Shown piece by piece: positions 39,901 through 50,920 of a stretch of 64,000 nucleotides of DNA (its first letter is position 1; each line of letters opens with the position of its first letter). The notes beneath the pieces were generated by a model that worked only from the letters and a program-made list of their open reading frames with translations, did no database searches and was not told the origin of the DNA. The stretch is taken from contig CM067526.1 of NCBI GenBank assembly GCA_034509925.1, forward strand, positions 10,707,629-10,771,628, read 5' to 3'. The DNA is from Hirudinaria manillensis (taxonomy: Eukaryota; Annelida; Clitellata; Hirudinida; Hirudinidae). The translations under genes were made by a program, and so were the position numbers.

Positions 39901-42900
39901 CGCTCCGTCCCTTCCCTTGCAGACTTCTGCTTAAATATTTAAAATCCCCTCCAAACAAATAGCCGTCGGCATTTACAAAGTGAAACCTCGGCTTTAAGAA
40001 ATTCTAGCATTTCACTTTGCATCGGAGTTTCTAATTAGTGTCACTATTGTTCACTGACAAGCGATTCAATTTGTATGAAATTCGCTCATTCTGTAGAAAC
40101 TCAGTTTAAAAAGAAAAGCCTGTATTTCAGCTCAGCGTGATGAGAGAGAAGAAGGGGAAAATCTATTTTGAAAGTAAGAAAGTTATGAATAAATGAGCCG
40201 AGGTCATCTTGATAACGATCCACTTATCGAACAACTATCAATCAATTGAAGTCCTACAGCTGCTAATGCCCCTTCCAGGCGACCAGCTGTGTTCCAGCAC
40301 GTAATTTAATCTGCAGATTATTTTACATTTAATGCCAAACACTGGATGCGCCTCCAGTTCCTGTTACGTCACTCTGTCAAAATGAAGATACTGACACGGT
40401 TACTTAACTAGTGGGTGAATATTTTTCCTAGATTGATGTCTTTGAAAATGTTACTAACGATATCAGCTATTATATATTATTATTATTATTATTTGCTTAA
40501 CCACAAAAATTATGTTACTCTTTTTAAATTTAAAAAAACAAAAAAATAATAATAATAAATAGAGTTTTAGTAATTAGATAATTAACAATGATAAATTCAC
40601 ATTTAAAAACAAATCCATCCGATTCCGATTCAATCGAACAAATGGATTTTGAAAAGAATTTTTTATCAAAACAAATTCAACAATTAACTTTTAAAAAATT
40701 TTGAAATTTCCCTTCCAGAAGCAGTTTAATCAGTCTCTTACGGATAACGTTGGCGCTCGAATTTATGAAGTTGTCATATACTTCCAACGCTGTGTTCATC
40801 CATCCAAAGCTGGTCGGAGCCAGTTTTATGGCTGGAAAATCTTAATAACTTGGGAGGAGAGACGAAGCTGAGAAAGAAGAAATCCTTTTAAGTGGTCATT
40901 CCAAGTCAGCATTTCACGCCTGACAGATTCCGAGATTTTCTCTTGTGGAATGTACAAGTTTCACAGCCCGCGATGGGACAGAATTTACGAAGCTATTGAA
41001 TTTATTTTTGAGACGATACGAACTAGGATTGTATCCATACCCTACTTTCGAAAAAGAAAGGAGAGAGATAGAAAGAAAGAAAGAAAAAGTCATCAGCGAA
41101 GGAGAGAAGGTGGTAGAAAGTGGAGCCGGGGACCTTAGTGCCAACATCTGGTGAAAAAGAGGCGTACATTTATTAGGAGCGTCAGGAGTTCAATGATGCA
41201 CGACAGAAAAAATTAATAACCTGCCTCACTTCTAACCCGGAACTCGACTCGAGTATGAATCTTTACGGTGGACATTTAAAAAGGCTAGATGTTGAAAAGT
41301 GGATTGAGATAAATCTCTATGCCTTGTCAAAATCCATGCATTATTGATCGCCTCTTTATTTCGACCCCAGATTTAGTCTTCCGCAGAAACTTTTCAAATG
41401 TCAGCTCAGACTCGACTCACTTTTCCACCCCCTTGGGGTGAGTTGCAATTAAAATTCTCCTCCCCTTTCGCGACCCTTTATGGCATCCATTTGCATGCTA
41501 GATGGGCCGTCTTCATGATTCTTCGAGAGGCGATTATACCTCAGAGTGAATTACAAAAGTTTCTTCGCTAAATATCTCGGTGCAATTTGCAAATTCGCTC
41601 GACTTTTAGAGACGGATGTCTCTCATGGATGTAATTAATCAAACAACGCATCATCACGGGTCAACTGCCGCATCCGTGGCCGAAAATTGTCCAGATTAGA
41701 GGGGAATAAAGCGCCCTATTTGTTTAGAGTGTGATTGCATTTGATGTGTCCATCTAAGTTCTAGTTCTACAAATAGGGATCCTCAAATAAGCAACGTAAC
41801 TTGTCAAAGCCAAACGAATGGCTGTAAGAGCGAACATTTTGGCTTTAAAGCAATTTCCAATTAAAATAATTCACCCAATTCTTTTCTACTTTTTTTCTTT
41901 TCTCAATTAATCTTGAAATATTCATCTCATCTGCTGACAAATTTAAACGAAAAAGCCCCACGAGAAATCGCTTCGACGCCAAAATGTGATCCAACGTCGA
42001 CCCGAGAAATTAACAGATCAACTTCACTTCTGGAGTCAAAACATTTTTTTCACGTTAAAAGAAATTGCAAGAAAATTTGACTCCTTAAAAAATCATGGAC
42101 ATTCAAATAAACTGAAGCACAGTCATGGCTTCCACACGCATCCTTGCAAATATTTTCTTGCCAAGAATTTCGCCGGCAAAAAACTTTCCGAACATGTCGA
42201 CAATTAATGAAAACAAAAATCATTCTTTGAAATTTCAAACACGGAATATTGCAGCACAATTTGGATCAAACTTGGAACCAAATGTTAGAATATAACGTTA
42301 GAATAAAACATAACATTCTACATGGCAGATGTTACACGCATCTCTAGTGGAATGTCCGCACGTACCTTTAGTGGAGTCGCCGGAGATGTGAAGACGCCAG
42401 GTGAATAAACGGATTGAGGGCAAAAAGATCGCCGGGACTCGCTTTTATAGACGTGCCCAGCGCCCGGAACCTGAGCATTTCTTTGCAACAATCGACTGGA
42501 AAGACAAGACTCCTGCGATATCGGATTTCAAATTAAAACCAAGAACGTTAATTGAAAAAAAATTATTTTCGCTCTTTGAGATTCTCTGCTTGATTTGGGA
42601 TCGAATGAATGTTCACCAAAATGTTCACGGGCATGATTGGAATATTTCGAATTATTATGAATAATTATTGTGATAAATTGGCAAGGATTGTTCAAACACG
42701 TAGTAGAGAAAGTTTCCAGTCGATGAGTCGAATTCACCAGTTCGTTGAATGAAACTCTGGAGATGAAGGAGTAAACTCACGAGACGAAAGGGAAGTCCAA
42801 TGGGGAATTCGTGGTTCCATTGGTGGCTATGCTCATGGAGAGCTCAGGAGCGGAGTTTGAGGCTGCGACAAAGCCAGCATATCTCATGGAATAATCACAG

Positions 42901-43701
42901 ATTTGCTCCAGTGCTACGCTGAGTGCAGGATATTTATACCCAGAGAATCGCGATAGTCTTTATTACTGGCACGCGACTAGAACGAGAATGTCTCTCGAAG
43001 GCTTTGATCAGAAAGATTTTAATGGGGTTTATATAAAGCCACTAGAATGTTTCGAACGATGTGTCAGTGGTCTTGTATCGTCCCCCGATGGACGTAAAGT
43101 TGCTTCGTCATACATTCTGATGTACTGTCTCCTCCTTTAAACCTCTAGACTCCGTTCATTTCCTCATCTCATGCGAATCAACGAATTACGTACTAAAATA
43201 TTTATTAGAAACAATATAGGTGCAAGAAAATCTGAAGATAAAAACTTTGCAAATGGCATGAATTCTAAAGTTCGATAGGAGCAGAATCAGTCACTTGCAC
43301 ACACACAGACACACACCAAACAAGGGATGGACCATTATCTCATTTTAACCACTTCACCATTCAATGTGCGGGTTTGTTCGGAATTCCTACCTCTCGTTAA
43401 TTTGGGAACCTTGAGCGGTCGATTGCGAAGCGGGATTGTCAGTAGTTAGAAACGTTTCGTCGAAATAGAAGAGTTAAAAACCTTCGAATTTCGTTTAAAT
43501 TATAAATTCTCAAAAAATTCATTTCGCGCGGAAGTTTTTCGAGGAAGAAAATATTTCGTCAAATTCTCAATTGAACCTATTGTGCGTCTCTAGTTGGACA
43601 TATTTGTTGGCCTTTTGTGTTGGCGAGAGATTTCAATAGAGCCGTGAACTACCTGAGGCGTTGAGTTTTATTAAGAAATAAATATTTATTATTTCACTTT
43701 A
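36977..43701. other. Large intergenic region (about 6.7 kb) without supported genes
   Basis: No exon, RNA gene or transposon is supported here. The composition is less AT-biased than the introns, and several short ORFs occur, but none has family features or convincing splice sites. A short (GAT/GAC)n repeat lies at about 38660-38715 and a small (ATT)n run near 40470. The first few hundred bases should contain the LRR-Ig promoter, and the last few hundred the cyclin B promoter. Spacing of this size beside a likely neuronal receptor gene is compatible with distal regulatory DNA, which I cannot demonstrate. Confidence 0.5.
38660..38715. repeat. (GAT/GAC)n microsatellite
   Basis: Imperfect GATGATGACGACGACGATGA repeats about 55 bases long, in the intergenic region upstream of the LRR-Ig gene. 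Followed by an AAT-rich stretch to about 38800. Confidence 0.9.
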
Positions 43702-46622
43702 ATGTCCAGAACAGCAGCTCAGGATTCCAAGAAGATGCCTTCCAATAACTCTGAAATATTCCCCTCTAAACGTCCTCAATCAATTGCTGACACGAACAGA
43801 GAAGGAAACAAATGTCTTGTCTTAAAGCAAAAGGCCAGAAACATTCAGGAGGAAGAGAAAGTTGTTCCTCTGAAAGGCCACAAGAGGTTGCCAAAACTTC
43901 TTGTTTTGGTGAGTGCTTAGGTTAAGTCGTTCAAAATTTGTGCTTATTCTTTCTTATTGCCTATCTTTTCATGGGCTCATGTTAGACGCAACTAGTTTTT
44001 ATAGCAGCGGTTAATTTAGGATTTTATTTATTTTGAATCTGCATTTTAAGTTATTGCACTTTTCTATGCCAAATAAGTCTTCGTTGTCAAATCCGCTTCT
44101 CAAATGAACCCGTCGTCGCTCCGACTAAAAATGTGCGATCAAACATTAATTCAAGAATGGAGCTGCCAGGAACAGCAAGTCGGGAGGAATTGCGAACAAC
44201 GCCAAAGTCGAAAGGGTGCCAAGTCTTAAGAAACTCAAGCAAAAGACCAGTGACGTCAGCAAGGCGAGGCAAGGTAAGGAAATTTTGACCCTGACTTGAA
44301 ACCAATTTATTAGCTCACATGTGTCGATTCCTAATCTTTTATTATACTATTAAACTGGTGAAATTCATGGAATACATTTATTTTATTGCAGGGAATCAAA
44401 AGCAGGTCAAAAAGCAAGAGCGAAACTGTGTGGTCGCCTCAAAGCATCCAGCGATGGAAGAAAGACGACTTGGGGTTATTCGGAAAGGTATCAAATTCCT
44501 TTTAGTCATACCAATTTACAATGATTTAAAACCATCACTCTGATTAACTTACACATGAATTTATAATAATAGCAATGATTTCATAAGCGAGTTCATTATT
44601 GCATCCCTCATGATTAAAATTATTTTAGTACAGAATTCCTTAAAATTCTTTAAAATAATACTATAAAGATTTTCGTCCTTTATCTAAATGTTATCCAAAA
44701 GCCCTTATGGAGATATTAATTTTGACCAATTAGCTAACGGTTGTCAATCGTTTAGGTGAATATCTTCCACAAATAGTCGAAGAACTGACACCTCCACCAA
44801 TCAACTTGGAGATGCTGAGGAACCAGGAGAAAGATGAGGAAGACGCCTTCAGTTGCAAGGAGTATGCTGGTGACATTATCAACTATTGGCTGGTAACAAT
44901 GACTTTGGAGAATTTGTCGTTCGATCAGTCACCTCCGCAATCATACGAACAATAAATTGGAAATTTTCAATACTTGCTACGAGCGTGCCTTTAGGAGGTT
45001 GGGCTTCATTCATCTGCACGAGCAGTTATGAAATTCAGAATAGCGAATTTGCTCGTGCAAATCGACAATTGATCCGGAATTTTCACGGCTTAGAATAAGA
45101 GCGCTCGAAGGTGATGCGTGGAAATGTTTTCAGGCTCTCGAAAGAAAATGGCAGCTGGCTGTGGATTACCACAGTTTATCTCAAGATGTTACGCCCAGAG
45201 CGAGAAGCACCCTTGTCAGCTGGCTCATACAAGTTGCGGTTAGTTTATTTATTTCGTTTTATTGCATTTCAGGAGAAACAATTGATAGGTCTCTAGTTTT
45301 TAAAAAAATGAAACATCAAAGTAAATCCCTGAAAGCTTACTTTCAAAGAAAGTTTGTTTTAGAGTAATAATTTTTGTATTAATCGTTGAATTTTTTTATA
45401 GGGTCATCTATCTCTTCAACCCGAAACTTTGGAAATCTGTGTCCAGATGATAGACAGGTATGTCGCCTGCAGACAGGTAAAGATTGATCATTACCAACTT
45501 CTCGGGGTTACGAGTCTGTTCATCGCTTGCAAATACGAGGAACGGTTTATTCCAGAGGTATGGTGAAACTTTATTAGACAGAATTTGTAGAAGACTTACT
45601 TCAGTAGAGCATAAATTAACAATTAAAGTAATTGTTACTGAACGAGTTAATAAATAACACTTCGCATCTGCTGGCAGGTCAGTGATTTCCTCTACCTCAC
45701 CGAAAACGTCTACACCTACGACAAGATGATGAAACAGGAAGCAGCCGTTCTGACTCGACTGAATTTCCAGATCTTTACTCCGATACCCTCGATCTATGTT
45801 TCTACGTTGCTGAAGCTGGCCGAAGAGTCGGTGGGACAAACCAGCATATCATTCAAGAAGGTAAGTCATTATAAGAATTATTTAAGACTTTAAATGTTTG
45901 AATTTTAAATTACTTTTTATTAGAAATTCAAATTCATAATTTTTCATCAATTATTTCTTCTCCAATTGTATTAAGTAATTTTTTTTTTGCTTTAAAGGTG
46001 GACCACCTGACCAGGTACATATTGGCTCTTTCCCTGACAGGGAGTCACTTTTCCATCATCCCAGCATCCGTCAGAGCTTCTTCTGCTGTGTCCCTGGCTC
46101 TTGAACTAATCAGGATGTCTGATGACAGCACACCTCATGCTAATGGTTTCAAGTAAGTAGTAGTATTGCACGCTATTAAACTTTAGGAAGTGTTACAAAA
46201 ACAGTTATTCAGATATTAGAAAAATTTTCTATGACACGTTTCGAAAAGGAGTTAGTAATTGTTTAGAAGAAAAATAAATCTGGACAATTTTTGGCCATTG
46301 ATTGCGACCATTCAATGAATGTATATTATAGGCTGGTTACGATTGAAGAGAGAACAGCTGTTTCGGTGAAGAAATGCATGTCTTCCATGATTTGCACGCT
46401 CATTCGTTCCAACAACGACTCCAACCTTCAGGTTAGAACTAATTTTTGTCTAAACCTTTCTGAAAAACTTAAAATACTTAAAACCCAAGTCACGCCTAGT
46501 GTTGTGTTTTGCAGGAATTAAAGAAGCAGTTTTCGTCGACTAGCTACTCGTTCATCGGCCAGCTGGCCATATTGTCAGATTGTGAACTGCTCCAGAATTT
46601 GTTAAATGGCAAATTATTTTAA
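43702..46622 (+). CDS. CCNB: G2/mitotic-specific cyclin B
   Basis: Activator of the CDK1 kinase for entry into mitosis. Ten exons in phase: 43702-43908, 44156-44273, 44392-44487, 44756-44892, 45134-45238, 45402-45557, 45678-45860, 45998-46152, 46332-46431 and 46515-46622, for 454 residues. The cyclin N box is clear (KEYAGDIINYW, RARSTLVSWLIQVA, LQPETLEICVQMIDRYV, LLGVTSLFIACKYEERFIPE, VSDFLYLTENVYTYDKM), followed by the C-terminal cyclin fold (YILALSLTGSHF). The usual destruction box RxxLxxIxN is not evident. RPQSIADTN (residues 24-32) is the nearest match, with Ser in place of the key Leu. B type is favoured over A by the C-terminal helix region; B1/B2 versus B3 is not decided. Confidence 0.9.
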
Positions 46623-46829
46623 GCTTCAGCAAGTTTTAATTTCGTTGATGAACTATCCCCGTTTACTAACCTATCATTTGTTGTAAAAGCGCCTACTTTA
46701 CCCGGAAGCGCTTCTAATCGTTGATAATTTTATTTCACATGCGTTCTAATTATTGCCCATTGTGTAAAATGTTACTTGTTTTCTAAAAATTTGATTTTAT
46801 CTGTTTATAACTTTAAAATAGGAGCATAT

Positions 46830-46835
46830 AATAAA
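46830..46835 (+). terminator. Poly(A) signal of cyclin B
   Basis: A canonical AATAAA about 210 bases after the cyclin B stop codon. It is the best poly(A) signal candidate before the convergent SIRT2-like gene begins. Confidence 0.5.
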
Positions 46836-47352
46836 ACTGTTTTTAACCCTTTTTTGGAGCAATTTCATTTGTTTTAGAGTCCAGCCATTAGCATGTAAAT
46901 TACTGAGCATCCATAAGCTGTTATTGTCGACACGATTATTTCTTACAACTGAATAAACATAGTTAGCTCCTACGAAGTGTCAACAAATCATTTTGTGTAA
47001 TTTCCAGATTATTCTAAATAATAACCATCAATAAATCATAGATCCGAGTCTTGTTAATCATCTTTTTTCAATTTCTCTCCATCTTCAAGTATACCTTTGA
47101 ATTCAACCTGAAAATGTATGAATTGATTAGCGATAAATTCAAAGCCCTTCAAAGCCCTTCTCGTGCTCAAATGCTGGCCGACGAGAAACAAAGATTAATA
47201 TTAATTATAAATATTAATATGAAACGTGTCACATTTAATAAAATAATACAATTTGTTCTCAAAGCAGCTATTGGCACAAATTGCAAGTTGCAATATAAAT
47301 ATCTTAGCAAACCCCCCATCCAAGGGTTTTGGCCAAGTACAGACAGCCATCA

Positions 47353-49878
47353 TCACAGGTGCCTTTCCAGAAGACATCCCTTCAATTTATAAAGTAATGA
47401 ATTATTACATTCACTAATTTCCTCCAAGAATGCAAGAGGAAATGCACTCTTTGACTCAATAGCCAACCTGGTGTTCTTTGCCTTGCCAAACATGAAGTCT
47501 GAAGTGCTGCCAAATATGGAAACCACCTTATTTGAACTCTGCAACAAGTGCAATTATACAATCAGCAAGTTAATCAACTATTAATAATTAACACTAACTT
47601 GATGTGCATTGTTGCAGCTTTCCAAAATAATTGATGCCAAATCATAGGATAACCAAAAAGCACTTACTGGCTTGTAATCCAAGTTGATGTATACCCTAGG
47701 TACCTTCTTTCTCACTCTACACAAATTAAAATATTGAAAAATAAAATTCTACAATCACAACAATAGCTCCCAATTTACCTGTGAACCAATGATGCAAATG
47801 GCTGTACAACAAGACTCGTCCCTAGGATGATAAGGAGGTCGCACTTTAAGAAGTCCTAAAGCAATAGAATAAATAAGAGGTTAGTTCTTTTTATGCACCA
47901 TTAACATTAAGTAATTGAGAGACATCACCTTGCTGATGTTTTTGACGAAGTTCGATGGAAGATGTTCACCAAAGAATACGACGTCTGTTTTTGGTCAGGA
48001 ACATTTTTTTAAACATTAAATTAAATTATTAAATTAACTAATTAATTTAATTTAAATAATTGAACATTTTTGACCTTTCGAGATGAAACGAAGTTACCTG
48101 GCTTCACGATGCCCGTGCAGCGTCCGTTCGTGCATCGAGGTATCGTCGACTCCATTATTTTCGCTATTCAAAAACCGATTTATGAAATATAGAGAAGAAA
48201 AAAAAACAATAAAAACTGAATATCTAATAAAAAAAACTTTTTATTACATGTGAATATGGTAGCAAATGAAAACAAAATTATGATTTAATGTGTAATTGTT
48301 TTGAATCCAATGGATCCAACAAATAAACAAATATCAAGCATACTACATCAAAATATAAAGATCAAATATGTCCAGTGAGACAAATGTTAAAAAGGCAAAA
48401 CAAAATGATACGAAAGTTGTATGAGGTCAGATCGTATGAGGCGATAATCACAACTTGTCACATCATCAATTGAACTTCTACATCCATTAGGAAGTGCTAG
48501 AGGTTGGGTAGAACACTTAACAAGTGCAAAATCATTGCTTGACTGAAAGAAAGCTATCAGTTTGGGGCAATTATTGTATTGAAAACTTAATTGATATACT
48601 TTTCATCCAATCTTGCGTATACTCCTCGTGACACTTGAGGCAATGGCCTGTCCTAAAACTCCCGTGAGCCTCAATGATTTTTTCTTCTGGAATCCCAGCC
48701 AATCTCTCCAGGTTATCTATGTTCTGCACAAAAAAAAACCAAGCTTTCAGATAATTCCTTCATCTCCAATAAGTTAAGTCCTGTTAAGTGGTCATGCCTG
48801 AGTGTAATGTCTCAAAAGAAGTTTCTTCTCATCCAGAAGACGAATAAAGTAATGACAGGGAGTGGGCTGTCAATATTAAAAAACGATTTTAGCAGAAATT
48901 ATGAGACTATAAAATATACTTAATTCAAGAAACCAACAACAAGCTTGGCAGGGAAAAGACTCTTCACAAGAGTAAAAAATGGCTCAGGATTTTTCTGCCA
49001 AAATGAATTGTACAAATAAAAATATACAAAAACATTGATCAACAAAAACGTCATCAGACGTGCCTTAAAGTAGCTGATCTCAAACACTGCACCAGGATGG
49101 GGAAGATTAAATTTCTCAAGGTTACTGTAAAGACCAGAACCAGGGGAGCGAAAATCTGGAATGCCTGCAGCTGAAAACAAAATATAAAATTACGTTTATA
49201 ATATAGTTCAAAATCTGTAATCAAATCAAGTCAAAATTTTGTTTTTAAAGCCTAACAATAATTTTAAATTTATCCTGTTACTTTGAATTGTTACTAGACC
49301 ACCTGAGCTTTCATGAAAATCAAAAACTAATATCTGTTTTTTTTACACTAACATGTTGATATTCCTGCACCAGCCATGGTTATAATATTTTTACATTTTC
49401 CACTAATTATGTAATCAGCAACCCCATCTAGATCAAATGTTGCCAAAATCCTTGTTTCTGCATTTGATTTGCAGTTTGAAGTGATGTTGAAGTACTCTTG
49501 AAATCCTAAATAATCAAATTTTGATCTTTAATTTAAAAAAATTTGATTTTGCAGAATTTTATAAAACAAACTTTTGCAAAAATTGTTAATTGCATTAAAT
49601 CACAGAAATTAATGCAATGATGAATTTTAAACCCACTGTCCCTTAAATCTTGATAGATTGTTTGTTGTTCGTGGTCCTATTAACAAATAAAGCAAAGGTA
49701 TTTACAAGACAGATTAAATTTACATATAACACTCAAAAATTAACGTCGCAGTTTTCATCTTCTACTACATCTTGAGATTCATCGTGTCCGCCCTCTTCAG
49801 TAGTAATTAAACATAAAATCAAAGTGGACCTCGTTTCCTATAGTTAAATATTTTGTTTAAGTTACACCAACCCGCCAT
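47353..49878 (-). CDS. SIRT2: SIRT2-like NAD-dependent protein deacylase (sirtuin)
   Basis: Removes acyl groups from lysines using NAD+. Thirteen exons in phase: 49872-49878, 49745-49794, 49637-49676, 49353-49505, 49064-49170, 48941-48994, 48798-48866, 48600-48723, 48098-48163, 47929-47984, 47779-47855, 47668-47716 and 47353-47538, for 345 residues. The Rossmann motif [16 protein letters not shown], the NAD-binding TQNID, the catalytic His in EAHGSF, the zinc ligands (CLKC ... CTNGRC), [12 protein letters not shown] and [14 protein letters not shown] are all present and intact. The N-terminus, with [13 protein letters not shown] before the Rossmann fold, resembles SIRT2 more than SIRT3. The acidic start [16 protein letters not shown] has no mitochondrial character. 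The first coding exon holds only 7 bases. Two introns start with GC. The C-terminal 45 residues are not typical, and the last exon is less certain. Confidence 0.9.
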
Positions 49879-50920
49879 CCTCTTCGATTGCCCAGCTTCT
49901 AAAACAATTAAATATAAACAAAGTTTGGATATGATACAAGGTAAACAGTCAAGGTGATCCTACACGATTAAAATTTTTTTGCAAAAATTCATTGGTAAAT
50001 TATCCACTCATTATCAGTACAAAGTCTTTAGTGTTTCTTTGAATTTTGTACATTTTGAGGCTCGTCGCAGAGTTTAGTCTTTTTCAGAACGCTGAAAATT
50101 AATAAGTTTGTGGTAAATTTATTAAATTCAGCTAACTACATTAAGGGTAAAGGAAAGTACATTAATAAAGGTGCACTGGGGCACTATTATTGCAATAATA
50201 ACAGTACTAATGTATTCACAACTAATCTTGGTTGAATTGATCGACGAAAAGAAAAAAAAACTGGCGTTACCATTGTTACACTACTTAAAACGTTTAATAT
50301 ATTTGCTATATTTTGCAATGTGTTAAGGCCTATCAATTAAGCCATCGATTTTAAACGCAAATCTATTCAACGACCTATTTTTGATGAAATTGGTTGTTTT
50401 TTTTATATATTGAAGAGTAAAATTGCACACATTTAAAAGTAGTGGTAAATGAATTTTGAAGCAATTAAATCGTATGCAATAATTGTCTGCTCTTGAAAAC
50501 CTGTGGGATGGCCCTTTGCCAGATTTGGAGTGGGGGAAAAATCAATCATTTAATTAGATATTTAGCATTCATCACCTCTTGGGGCTCCGGTGTAGCATTT
50601 CATAAAGAACTACCTATGAGTTACATTAATCAACATTTAATACATTTAATACGTCATGAGTTTGACTCGCAGACTTAGGGGCCCTGAGGCACGGCCATGC
50701 TCCAATACAAAATGCAGACACAACCAGTTATGTCAGGCCATATTTAATTCCTGGACAGTGGACAAGAACTTTACCCCTCCCCATTACTTTAAGTTTAAGT
50801 ACATAAGCACTCATTCCAGTCCATTCAGAAAAAGGTCATCCTTTAACAATAAGAATGCAAATTTGAGAAGCCTGGAGGCTTTATTCATATAAGTGATGTA
50901 CTGTCCATAAAAGAGACAAC
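49879..50920. other. Intergenic between SIRT2-like and the 163-residue gene
   Basis: Contains the SIRT2-like 5' region and the 3' UTR of the neighbouring minus-strand gene. Short ORFs at 50493-50892 show no conserved feature. Nothing else seen. Confidence 0.4.

Noticed and set aside
42401-42664. 87-codon ORF in the large intergenic region
   Set aside because: No recognisable domain, no promoter or splice context, length compatible with chance.
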